A DNA stretch of 13,536 nucleotides from assembly GCA_031969915.1 (NCBI GenBank), contig DALYJJ010000154.1, positions 1 to 13,536 on the forward strand, written 5' to 3'. This document shows positions 1 through 7,347 of the stretch, piece by piece. A program made the translations under genes and the position numbers. The notes beneath the pieces were generated by a model. That model was not told where the DNA came from and made no database searches. It saw only the letters and a list, made by a program, of their open reading frames with translations. Each line of letters opens with the position of its first letter. Positions within the stretch are counted from its first letter, which is position 1. Source of the DNA: DALYJJ01 sp031969915. GTDB lineage: Bacteria; Acidobacteriota; Terriglobia; Bryobacterales; Bryobacteraceae.

Positions 1-606
1 CTCGCCCTGCCCCACCTGCCACTGCGCGTACAGGTCGTCGATCCAGCCGTGCAGACCCCAGAAATGCTCGTTGTTGTGCGAATTCAGAAACGGCGTCATC
101 TCCGCGCCGGCGACCGCCGCGGTTCCGAACTTCGTCGCTTCATAGTGCGAGATCAACGCGTGAACGGCGTTGTGCACGCCCCTTCCGGGCACGCCTACGC
201 TGAGCCCGGTTGCCTCCACAAAGTTGCCAAGGTCGTCGTCGGAGCCGGTTGCGATTCGCTCGTCTATTTCCGCGTAGGCGAGAGGCAGAAAGTCAGGCCC
301 ATGCTCACTGGAGTTCGCGAACAGCTCCTCAACCCACCCTGGCAACTTCGGTCCCCACGGAACGAACTCGTACTTGGTCTCGATGCAGATGAACTTGAAG
401 ATCCGAACCATCTCCCGATGAAAGACCAGGAACTGGCGGCCGCAACCCGGCGTCTCGAGATCGGCAATGGGCCGCAGTTCGGCGGATAGATGCGGCTCAA
501 TGAGCGCGCGAATGGAGCCCCCGGCCGGAGAACGCGCCAGGTGCCAGCACATGTGGTGCTTGAAGAGGTGGTCCGTATGGTGAAACACCTCGGGCGGCAA
601 CCTCAC
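1..606 (-). CDS. Tyrosinase-like type 3 copper-site protein, C-terminus cut by window edge
   Basis: I translated this frame by hand. It is open for 202 codons from a GTG at 606 to the window edge with no stop. Residues 59-64 read FLVFHR, matching the core of the tyrosinase CuA signature (F-L-x-F/W-H-R), followed by hydrophobic residues and a later FVPWGPKLPGW (81-91) where tyrosinases have their Pro/Trp-rich turn. H145 and H149 form an HNxxH pair as in CuB. Residues 179-190 fit the CuB signature D-P-x-F-W-x-x-H-x-x-x-D from position 4 onward (F182, W183, H186, D190), but with Asn-Glu in place of Asp-Pro. The CuA His expected about nine residues before H63 is absent; G54 and C55 lie there. H39 could be the first CuA ligand. 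The N-terminus is His-rich (H9, H10, H13, H17, H18, H22). No signal peptide is seen. The start overlaps the upstream stop as GTGA, with GGGAGA seven bases upstream. Oxidase, oxygen-carrier or non-catalytic roles are all possible; substrate is unknown. Confidence 0.7.
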   Translation of the reverse strand, partial: MRLPPEVFHHTDHLFKHHMCWHLARSPAGGSIRALIEPHLSAELRPIADLETPGCGRQFLVFHREMVRIFKFICIETKYEFVPWGPKLPGWVEELFANSSEHGPDFLPLAYAEIDERIATGSDDDLGNFVEATGLSVGVPGRGVHNAVHALISHYEATKFGTAAVAGAEMTPFLNSHNNEHFWGLHGWIDDLYAQWQVGQGE

Positions 607-965
607 TTGCTTTCTCCCGCTCTCCTCAAGGCATCGATCTCGGTGACCTGGCGTTCGAACAGTTCGAAAGCGGGCCGGACGTCGGCGGAACCCAGTTTCT
701 TCAGCATCGCTGTGATCGCTTCGTCCGACGGGCACGGCGGGTTGGAATACTCGCTGGCGAAGGCGAGGATGACGCCTTCGAAGTACTGGCGGCGATCCCG
801 GATCACCTGCAGGCGCCCCTCGGTAAAGATCGCCGAATCGAAGCCCAGGGCGACGAGCTTGGCGGGGTCGGGCTTTCTGCCGTCGATCGGCGCAAGCGCC
901 TGCAGCAGGTCGTAGCGCGTAGAGCAGACAGTGTAAAGCGTGAGGATCTGGTGGCTTACGGACAT
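603..965 (-). CDS. Hypothetical protein, 120 residues, between kinase and tyrosinase-like gene
   Basis: I do not recognise this protein. It is 120 residues, mostly amphipathic and helical in character, with no signal peptide or membrane segment and with Cys at 14 and 78. It starts at ATG 965, two bases after the kinase stop, with GGGAGA six bases upstream. Its TGA overlaps the GTG of the tyrosinase-like gene. That spacing argues for a real, co-translated gene. Its place directly before a type 3 copper-like protein would suit an accessory or partner protein, but nothing in the sequence (no His/Met copper motif) shows this. Existence as a gene is fairly sure; function is unknown. Confidence 0.75.
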   Translation of the reverse strand: MSVSHQILTLYTVCSTRYDLLQALAPIDGRKPDPAKLVALGFDSAIFTEGRLQVIRDRRQYFEGVILAFASEYSNPPCPSDEAITAMLKKLGSADVRPAFELFERQVTEIDALRRAGESK

Positions 966-967
966 GA

Positions 968-3805
968 TTAGTCTCCCAGGAGCGGCGCGGCGCTCTGTCT
1001 TAGCGTTCGCGCTTCCGCGGCCTTGCCGGCCGAGGCGAGCGCGGACGAGTGGAGGTTGACGGCGTCACGCCAGGCGCCTGGCTCGTGCCGGGCGGCGGAA
1101 CGCCAAATGAGTCCCGGATGACGGGATATGGGATCGAGCAGATCGATGGCCGAGCGCGGATCGCCCGCCGCGGCAAGCGCGCGAGCCAGCGAGAACGGCG
1201 GGTTAAGCGCAGAGTCGAACCTTGCGGCGGCGCGAAAATGCCCCACGGCGGCGACTGCGCGGCCGCGCGCGAGTTCCAATTCGCCGCGCAACTTGAGGCG
1301 CGCTACTTCGAGTAGCGGCGCCGGTATGCCGGCGGGGATGGCCGCTGCCGCCTTCGCCGCCTCCGCGTCGAATCCGAGCCCGGCCAACAGCGAACCCGCC
1401 CGGAGCAGCGTGGACGGACTTGCATCGAGAACGAGCGCCTGCCGGCAATGGCGCTCCGCTTCGCCGGGTTGCCCGGCGCGCCGCAAGAGCGAAGCCAGGG
1501 CGAGGCGCGCGGCCGCCTGGGCAGGACGGTTGGCACGCTGCTCCTCAATCGCCAATGCCCGCTCAAACGCTCTTAACGCCGTTGCGGTTTGTCCTCGCTC
1601 CGCCTCGAGAGAGCCCAGCAGCGTCCAGGCGCGGCTCTGCCACTCAACATCAACGTCCCGCGTCAGTGCTTGGAACACCGCTCCGGCGCGGGTTGGGTCG
1701 AGGCGGCACACGGCGAGCATGCCATCCAGCAGGGCCGCCCAGCGCGGCTGCCCCAGCCCCTGCACTTGGGCCGCGGCCCACGCCGCGCCGTCCAGATCGC
1801 CTGCGGCGACAGAAACGCCCCCCAGATGGACCGCCGCGTCAAACGTTCGCTCCCGGCACGCCAGCGCCAGCCGGAACTCCTGCGCGGCCTCACGCCAGCG
1901 GCCCATGTGCGCCATGCTGCTGGCCAGGTAGAAGTGCGCCAGGTAATCCTTCGGATACTGCGCGGCGAACACCTGGAACGCCGAGAGCGCCGCTTCATAG
2001 TCGCCCAGATCTTCGGCGTACAAACCTCGGATGCGGAGCGCCTCGCGAGTACTCAACTGACGTTTCGTGGACAGCTCGATGGCCCGCCGCCAGGCCGGAT
2101 ACCCAGCGCTCCATTCAAAGCGGCTGAACCGCACATCGGCGACGCGCATTGCGGCGAGAGCGAAACTCGCGTCGGCCCGCAGCGCTTCCTCGAAGAGCGC
2201 AATAGCGCCCTCGGCGTCGCCCGCGAGCTTCTTCCGTTCCGCATCGGCAAACAGGCGCAGCGCCTCCCACGACGACGTCGTCACGTCCTGCGGGGGCCGG
2301 TCGCCGCGGGATAGATCGGCCGACGCCTCGCCCGCCTGTTCGCGAACCCAGCGGGCGGCGGCATGCACGGCGCGAAAAAGATCGCTCTTGGAACCGGCGG
2401 TGAAATCGCGCTTCCACACAGTTTCGGCGAGGGCTGGGTGGCGGCCGAGCCACTCCATGCGCAACTGAACCGTGTACTCGTCTCCGAGCCGCGTCGCGGC
2501 GGCGAACAGCACGATGTCGGCCTCTTCCCGCATGGCCGCTTCACGCAGAACGGCGGGCGGCGGCGGCCCGCCTCCTTCGCGCCCCATGCGGCGGAGCGCG
2601 GTCTGCAACCGTGCGCCGGAGAGCAAGTGCAGCGAAGGCGACTGACTGAGCGCTTCGCTCAACAGCGGCCCGAGCCCCTGCAACTCGGCGTCACCCGTAG
2701 CGTTCTGAATGGGCGTCAGCAAGAGCATTACGCCGCCTCCGGCGTCCGGCCTCCACTGTCTAAAGCGGAAGAAAGCGGCCCCGAGGGACGCGGCTCCGAG
2801 GGAGGCGGCCGCCACCGCGAACCAGCGCCGCGCCGGACGGAAGCGAGGCGCACGCCGGCCGGAAAGATCGGCGAAGGCCGCGGCGATCGATGGGTACCGA
2901 GCCGCTGGGTCGTCCTCCAGGCAGCGCGCGATCACCGCCCGCCAAGGCGGCTCGCCGGCCTCCGCCACCGTTTCGCGCAGCAGCGCGCCGTAGGCATAGA
3001 TGTCGGCCGCGACGCCCGCCTTGCCACCCAGCCACTGTTCGGGCGCCATGTAACCGGGCGTCCCCCAGTGCGGCCCGGTTCGCGTGACGGTGTGCCCTTC
3101 GGCTTGGGACTGCGCGAGGCCGAAGTCGAGCACCCGGGCGTGCAATCGTCCGGCGAGTGAGCCGATGAAGACGTTGCCCGGCTTGAGATCCCGATGAGCG
3201 ACGTCCGCTTCGTGGGCCGCCCCCAGCGCGGCCGCGATCTGGCCCGCGACGGAGAGCGCGGCGTCGCCGCTGAGCGGCCCGTGCTCGCGAAGGTACCCGG
3301 CGAGCGTGACGCCTTCCAGGAGTTCCATCGAATAGAAGACCAGCGGCGGCTCGCCGAACACATCGAACACCCGGCAGACGTTGGGATGCGTGATGCGGCG
3401 CGAGAGCCGGATCTCACGGCGAAAGCGGGACAGCATGGCGGCGTCACCGGAGATCGCGGGCCGCAGGAGCTTGATCGCCACACGATCCTCCAGGGCGGTA
3501 TCGCGCGCCTCGTAGACCTCACCCATCCCGCCCCTGCCGAGGAACCGCACAACTTCGAAACGGTCCGCAAGGAGCATGCCGGCGGGCAGCCGCGGCCCTT
3601 CGAACAGTTCCTTCGATGGCGTTTGGTCGAGCACACCGGCGCGATCGTGTTGGCTGAGCAGCCGTTCAACGAGCGACTGCAACTCGCCATCTCCGCCGCA
3701 GCGGCCGGCGATCAGGGCGGCACGCTCCTCCGGGGGGCTTCCGGTGGCGTCCGCCAGAATCTCACTCGCCCTGGCCCAGAGTTCCGGGCTGATCGGTCCA
3801 GCCAT
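968..3805 (-). CDS. Membrane Ser/Thr protein kinase (PknB-type) with periplasmic TPR region
   Basis: A 945-residue Hanks-type kinase. Residues 1-60 are an acidic helical N-terminal segment common in acidobacterial kinases. The kinase domain is about 83-315: glycine loop GRGGMGEV (90-97), catalytic K112, E131, HRDLKPGN (204-211, with D206 and N211), DFG 227-229, APE 254-256 and D268. All catalytic residues are present, so it should be active. One transmembrane helix lies at about 328-346. The rest (about 360-945) should be outside the membrane. It starts with a module resembling the FlgO/adenylate-cyclase-associated fold found after the membrane helix in related kinases, then many TPR-like helical pairs from about 520 to 930. 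The start at ATG 3805 has GGAGAG four bases upstream and lies 44 bp inside the sigma factor gene, indicating coupled translation. The likely role is to sense an envelope signal and phosphorylate the partner sigma factor or other targets; the target is inferred. Confidence 0.95.
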   Translation of the reverse strand: MAGPISPELWARASEILADATGSPPEERAALIAGRCGGDGELQSLVERLLSQHDRAGVLDQTPSKELFEGPRLPAGMLLADRFEVVRFLGRGGMGEVYEARDTALEDRVAIKLLRPAISGDAAMLSRFRREIRLSRRITHPNVCRVFDVFGEPPLVFYSMELLEGVTLAGYLREHGPLSGDAALSVAGQIAAALGAAHEADVAHRDLKPGNVFIGSLAGRLHARVLDFGLAQSQAEGHTVTRTGPHWGTPGYMAPEQWLGGKAGVAADIYAYGALLRETVAEAGEPPWRAVIARCLEDDPAARYPSIAAAFADLSGRRAPRFRPARRWFAVAAASLGAASLGAAFFRFRQWRPDAGGGVMLLLTPIQNATGDAELQGLGPLLSEALSQSPSLHLLSGARLQTALRRMGREGGGPPPPAVLREAAMREEADIVLFAAATRLGDEYTVQLRMEWLGRHPALAETVWKRDFTAGSKSDLFRAVHAAARWVREQAGEASADLSRGDRPPQDVTTSSWEALRLFADAERKKLAGDAEGAIALFEEALRADASFALAAMRVADVRFSRFEWSAGYPAWRRAIELSTKRQLSTREALRIRGLYAEDLGDYEAALSAFQVFAAQYPKDYLAHFYLASSMAHMGRWREAAQEFRLALACRERTFDAAVHLGGVSVAAGDLDGAAWAAAQVQGLGQPRWAALLDGMLAVCRLDPTRAGAVFQALTRDVDVEWQSRAWTLLGSLEAERGQTATALRAFERALAIEEQRANRPAQAAARLALASLLRRAGQPGEAERHCRQALVLDASPSTLLRAGSLLAGLGFDAEAAKAAAAIPAGIPAPLLEVARLKLRGELELARGRAVAAVGHFRAAARFDSALNPPFSLARALAAAGDPRSAIDLLDPISRHPGLIWRSAARHEPGAWRDAVNLHSSALASAGKAAEARTLRQSAAPLLGD

Positions 3806-4361
3806 AGATCTCTCCGTAGAGCCAGGCGCGGGCGGCGGTCCAATCGCGCTTCAGAGTGCGGGCCGAAACGCCGAGAACGGTGGATGCCTCCTCAAAACTG
3901 AGTCCTCCGAAGAAGTGGAGTTCGACGAGCCGGCTCTGCCGGGGCGACCAGGCTTCGAGGCGCGTCAGGGCTTCATCCAGGGCAACTAACTCCGCCGATC
4001 GCGCTTCCGTGAACACCAACGCTTCATCGAGAGCGAGCGGCTTGGCGCCCGACATGCGCTTCACCGCGCGGAAAGCGCGGGCGTGGTCCACCAGGATCTG
4101 CCGCATGATGCGAGCGGCGACGGCGAAGAAGTGGACGCGGCTTTCAAACGGGATGGTCTCCGAGCGCGCCAGCCGCAGGTACGCTTCGTGCACCAGAGCC
4201 GTGGGTTGCAGCGTGTGGTCCGGGCGCTCGCGGCTCATGTAGATGGAAGCGAGCCGGCGCAACTCCTGGTAGACGAGCGGAAACAACTCCGCCTCCGCTT
4301 GACGGTCGCCGTCGCGGAGCCGCTGCAAGATGATCGTGATCTCGCCAGAACCCAAGGGCAA
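3762..4361 (-). CDS. ECF-family RNA polymerase sigma factor
   Basis: With the chosen TTG start at 4361 this is 199 residues, the usual length for the ECF subgroup that pairs with Ser/Thr kinases (TIGR02999-like). Region 2 spans about 24-100 (LFPLVYQELRRLAS, then HEAYLRLA and the HFFAVAARIMRQILVDHARA core-binding/-10 helix). Region 4 is about 128-183, with a helix-turn-helix around FGGLSFEEASTVLGVSARTLKR. The frame is open to an ATG at 4493, but the extra 44 residues are Arg/Cys-rich, unlike sigma factors, and would occupy the divergent promoter region. GGAGAAG just before the TTG supports the shorter form; a second TTG at 4355 is also possible. The 3' end overlaps the kinase gene, and no anti-sigma factor gene is nearby, so control by phosphorylation is a reasonable inference. 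Confidence 0.92.
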   Translation of the reverse strand: MPLGSGEITIILQRLRDGDRQAEAELFPLVYQELRRLASIYMSRERPDHTLQPTALVHEAYLRLARSETIPFESRVHFFAVAARIMRQILVDHARAFRAVKRMSGAKPLALDEALVFTEARSAELVALDEALTRLEAWSPRQSRLVELHFFGGLSFEEASTVLGVSARTLKRDWTAARAWLYGEIYGWTDQPGTLGQGE

Positions 4362-4497
4362 AACTTCTCCGCGGGCTTGGCAAACCTCGCCGAAACCCTG
4401 TTCGCACGATTTTACGCGATTGCACCGGCGGCGGGCGCGCACGCCTGTCCCGATTCGCGGCCGCGTTGCGCTCTGGGTCAACAGAGAGGGCATTCAA
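4362..4497. promoter_or_regulatory. Divergent promoter region between sigma factor and envelope trio
   Basis: This 136-bp gap separates the divergent starts at 4361 (minus) and 4498 (plus), so promoters for both units should lie here. On the minus strand a TAAAAT hexamer (4409-4414) stands about 48 bases before the sigma start and could be a -10 element, but I see no convincing -35 at the right distance. A TTGACC on the minus strand (4476-4481) lacks a good partner. On the plus strand AGAGAGGG (4483-4490) is the ribosome binding site for the gene at 4498. No clear operator repeat is visible. If the sigma factor is autoregulated its own non-housekeeping promoter would be expected here. Confidence 0.4.
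4364..4370 (-). promoter_or_regulatory. Ribosome binding site deciding the sigma factor start
   Basis: GGAGAAG reads leftward here, placing GGAG five bases before the TTG at 4361. No comparable site is obvious before the ATG at 4493. It is the main reason for choosing the TTG start. Confidence 0.55.
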
Positions 4498-4959
4498 ATG
4501 GCAAGCAGAACTGGTTTCAATCAGGGCGCGGTGACGGTCGATCCGCTGCGAGGGGAGTTCATGGAATTCCGGCTCGCGGCGCTCGGCGCTTCGCCGGCCT
4601 TCAGCCTCGCCGACGAACTGGGAAGCGCGGTGGTGACGAACGGCGACTTCGCGCACGCCAACGCGATCTCCTGGCGGCTGAAGTTCACCGCGGAGGCGTC
4701 CGGCGCCCGCATCACGGCCACGGACTTGAGTGGAGTCCAGATCGGAACTTACTCCCGGCTCGTCTCCACCAGCTTCGCGGACTCTTCGATCGGACCCGCA
4801 TTCGCGATCGGGCTTCTCTACACCACGGCGGCCGGATACGACCTGCGCGTGGAATGCGTGCGCTCGAACGGAGTCCGCGAACGAATCATGGACCTTCAAT
4901 TCCGCAACGGCGCACCCACGGACCACGATGAAGAGCCGTTCGCGGTGGACTTCCGATAG
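4498..4959 (+). CDS. Hypothetical soluble protein, 153 residues (first gene of envelope trio)
   Basis: I do not recognise this protein. The frame is open from 4330, but ATG 4498 has AGAGAGGG seven bases upstream and is the first start that leaves room for a promoter. The protein has no signal peptide or membrane helix. It alternates short hydrophobic and polar stretches from about residue 15 to 140, suggesting a beta-sandwich, and ends in an acidic tail (DHDEEPFAVDFR). The sigma-gene shadow on the other strand stops before it. It lies 10 bp before an exported protein, so it is probably co-transcribed with the next two genes. Without a signal peptide it should be cytoplasmic unless exported by another route. 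Confidence 0.7.
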   Translation: MASRTGFNQGAVTVDPLRGEFMEFRLAALGASPAFSLADELGSAVVTNGDFAHANAISWRLKFTAEASGARITATDLSGVQIGTYSRLVSTSFADSSIGPAFAIGLLYTTAAGYDLRVECVRSNGVRERIMDLQFRNGAPTDHDEEPFAVDFR

Positions 4960-4969
4960 GCGGTGAATC

Positions 4970-6229
4970 ATGAACCGGACCACCATACTTGCGGTGTTGC
5001 TTCCATTCACCTTGGCCGCACAGACCGATTCGGGGCTCAAAGTCATCGAGCAGTGGCTTCAGGCCGAGATGACGAAACTTCTGAACTCCGAGGCGGAGAA
5101 CAAGAAGCCGGTACAGACCCAATCGATCTCGATCGATCGCGGCTCGACTACGTTCGTGGATCAGAGTTCGGGTTCGGACTTCCTCTCGGGCGCCTTCAAC
5201 CTCGCGCCCGTCGGGGGCGCCGCGGCGGCAGCGGGAGCGGGCGGGAACGCCAATTCAGGGAGCGTGACCGCGTCCGTCTACTCGCTGTGGGCGCTCGCCT
5301 CCGGGAGCAATCCGCTGCTGCCGGAGGTCTACCGCGCGCGCCAGAACCTGCGGAGCGTCTACCTCACGCTGGGGCGCGAAGAGGTGGAGGCGGGCAACAC
5401 GAACACGCCGGGGACCGTAGCCGGCGTCAAGTGGCTGATCTACAACCGGCGTGACGCATCTTCGATCGCACAAGACAAAGAGGCCACCAAACTTGCCGGG
5501 GAGATCGCCACCGGCTTCGCCTCCGCGGCAGCGCAGGCGGCGGCCCGGATCGCGCAGGTGCTGCACCAGGCCCACGTCGCGGGCGGAGGCACGGCAACGA
5601 AAACGCAGTTCCTCCTGACGCTGACCGGCACGGAGAAAATCGAGAGCCTACTGAAAGAAGCCGGCAAAGAGGACGAGGGAGCGAGCATCGTCAAGGACTA
5701 CGCCGCTCGCAGCAGTGCGGCCGAGGTGAAGCTCAAGGACTTCGTCGCAGCGTTGCGCCGCCGTGCGCAGGTTTCGCTCGCATGGCAAACCACGCAGCGC
5801 AAAGGCGACCTCAACGACGATCACCGTCTGCTGTTCATCTTCGATCGCGGCGTACGGCAGTCGCTGTTCTTCACCTTCAACGCGAGCTACGACTATTCGA
5901 ACAGCCGCAAGGTCGGCGCCGACGTGCGCGGCGGTCGCGGCGCGTTCGATTTCCGCTGGTTCGCCGTCCAACCGCGCTTCCTGAGCGGCAAGGACCCGTT
6001 GCAACTCGGCTTGGCCGGTGAGGCGCTGCGGGCGAAAGACGACTGGCAGTATCGCGCGCAACTACAACTGGTGATTCCGGTGGCGGCGGGGGTCAACTTC
6101 CCGGTCTCCTTCGGCTACGGACACCCGAACGAGTTGCTTCGCAAGCAAGAGAAGACTGTCTTCGGGAAGTTCGGCCTCACCTTCGACGTGCGAAAAGCCG
6201 CACTGGCGTTACAAGGAGCCCTCCGATGA
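4970..6229 (+). CDS. Exported protein with beta-barrel-like C-terminus (second gene of trio)
   Basis: 419 residues, not recognised as a named family. Residues 1-17 are a Sec signal peptide (MNRTTILAVLLPFTLAA) with cleavage likely near AAQ. The middle part has a Gly/Ala-rich linker (about 80-95) and then a helical region (about 165-265). From about 265 to the end, alternating hydrophobic residues and aromatic-rich strands (around LFFTFNASYDYS, LQLVIPVAAGVNFPVSFGYG and KFGLTFDV) suggest six to eight beta strands, as in an outer-membrane barrel. This topology is inferred by eye; the protein does not end in the usual Phe. It starts 10 bp after the previous stop, and its TGA overlaps the ATG of the next gene. 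It probably forms an envelope complex with the next protein. Confidence 0.8.
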   Translation: MNRTTILAVLLPFTLAAQTDSGLKVIEQWLQAEMTKLLNSEAENKKPVQTQSISIDRGSTTFVDQSSGSDFLSGAFNLAPVGGAAAAAGAGGNANSGSVTASVYSLWALASGSNPLLPEVYRARQNLRSVYLTLGREEVEAGNTNTPGTVAGVKWLIYNRRDASSIAQDKEATKLAGEIATGFASAAAQAAARIAQVLHQAHVAGGGTATKTQFLLTLTGTEKIESLLKEAGKEDEGASIVKDYAARSSAAEVKLKDFVAALRRRAQVSLAWQTTQRKGDLNDDHRLLFIFDRGVRQSLFFTFNASYDYSNSRKVGADVRGGRGAFDFRWFAVQPRFLSGKDPLQLGLAGEALRAKDDWQYRAQLQLVIPVAAGVNFPVSFGYGHPNELLRKQEKTVFGKFGLTFDVRKAALALQGALR

Positions 6230-7347
6230 AATCGCTACTCGCGTTCCTGACCATCGCGGCGCTGCTGCCCGCGCAAGATGCCAAACCGGCCGCCGTCGCC
6301 GGCGTGCCCGCCGAATGCAGCCCCGGCCGTTTGCGAATGACCGCCGTTGAGCCACGGGAGGCCCCGCTCGGCGGGACCATCGCCATTCGCCTCGACGGCC
6401 TCAACGAGTGCCTGACCGCATGGCCGTCCCCGGAGTTCGTACTTCACCTGAGCGGTGTGCCGATGCCTGCACTGAAGCCCATTCTGCCCGCGGCGGGCGA
6501 CAACCGGCTTCAGTTCGCGTTGCCGGTAATGGCTGCGAGCCGGCCGGCGTGGAACCAGGTCTTCGCCGCTTCCGCTGCGGGCAGCGCGGTCCAGGAAGAA
6601 TGGCGGACCCGAATGCTGACGATCGCCGTGAGCCCCGGTCCCGGACAACGGCCGTATCCGTCGGCCGTCGCCGGTTTCGGCTTGCGATTGCTCGGTGACC
6701 TGCAATGGAGGCTGTGGCTGGGGATCGCCTTCCTCTTGCTCGTGCTGCTGGCCTGGGTCGCGACGAGCAGCAACGCCCTCCGCGATTCATCGCCACCAAT
6801 AGCGGCGGCCGGCGTGAAGCCGCCGTTCAGCCTGGCGCGCTGTCAGATGGCGGCGTGGTTCTACGTGGTGCTCTGCGCGTACGTGCTGATCTGGATGAGC
6901 TCCGGGTTGCAGCCCGCGCTGACCGCAAGCACGCTGGCCTTGATCGGCATCAGCGCCGGGACAGGACTCTTCGCCGCGGCCGTCGACACGACGAAACGAA
7001 ACGCGAATCTCGAGAAGGCGGCCGCACTGGAGCGGCAGTTGCAGGAGGTACAGGGGGCGGACGAGCGGCTGAAAGGCGAACTCGCGGAGGTGCTTGCGCA
7101 ACTCGCGCCCGCGCGGTCGGAGGGCTTCTTCATCGACATTCTGTCGGACGCGAACGGGCTCAGCTTTCATCGCGTGCAAATGCTGGTCTGGACTCTCACC
7201 ACGATCCTGATCTTCGTTTGGACGGTGTTCGCCTCACTGGTCATGCCGGAGTTCGACGCCACGGTGCTCGGGCTGATGGGCATCAGTTCCGGAACGTACC
7301 TCGGCTTCAAGTTCCCGGAGCAATCGGCGCCCGCGCCGCCGCGCTGA
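6226..7347 (+). CDS. Polytopic membrane protein with IPT/TIG-like domain and duplicated QM-W/GIS-GT unit
   Basis: 373 residues. A signal peptide (about 1-16) is followed by a periplasmic domain (about 30-135) whose start (V41-EP-R-EAPLGG, then TIAIRLDGLN) resembles an IPT/TIG immunoglobulin-like fold. Membrane helices are at about 162-178, 209-226, 234-252, 320-338 and 345-361. A charged, coiled-coil-like stretch (about 258-295) lies between the third and fourth. Residues 202-248 and 313-359 are a repeat at a constant offset of 111 without gaps: S-x-x-R-x-Q-M-x-x-W at the start and GIS-x-GT-x-L at the end of both. I have the impression that similar two-unit proteins exist as conserved hypotheticals in other bacteria, but I know no function. 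The start has AAGGAG seven bases upstream and overlaps the previous stop (ATGA), so the pair is coupled. Confidence 0.85.
   Translation: MKSLLAFLTIAALLPAQDAKPAAVAGVPAECSPGRLRMTAVEPREAPLGGTIAIRLDGLNECLTAWPSPEFVLHLSGVPMPALKPILPAAGDNRLQFALPVMAASRPAWNQVFAASAAGSAVQEEWRTRMLTIAVSPGPGQRPYPSAVAGFGLRLLGDLQWRLWLGIAFLLLVLLAWVATSSNALRDSSPPIAAAGVKPPFSLARCQMAAWFYVVLCAYVLIWMSSGLQPALTASTLALIGISAGTGLFAAAVDTTKRNANLEKAAALERQLQEVQGADERLKGELAEVLAQLAPARSEGFFIDILSDANGLSFHRVQMLVWTLTTILIFVWTVFASLVMPEFDATVLGLMGISSGTYLGFKFPEQSAPAPPR

Noticed and set aside
49..489. Plus-strand open frame of 146 codons near the left edge
   Set aside because: It is antisense to the minus-strand frame with tyrosinase motifs, and its translation is Arg-rich without any recognisable domain.
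490..915. Plus-strand open frame of 141 codons
   Set aside because: Antisense to the tyrosinase-like start and the 120-residue gene; no ribosome binding site and low-complexity Ser/Arg composition.
1128..3160. Several long plus-strand open frames across the kinase gene
   Set aside because: Common in high-GC DNA opposite a real gene; all are Arg/Ala/Pro-rich shadows of the kinase/TPR coding sequence.
4330..4497. Longer start for the first trio gene
   Set aside because: The extra 56 residues are Arg/Pro-rich, overlap the sigma gene and its ribosome binding site, and ATG 4498 has a better site.
4144..5046. Minus-strand open frame of 300 codons
   Set aside because: It overlaps both the sigma factor and the trio's first gene, and part of it is an out-of-frame reading of the sigma factor.
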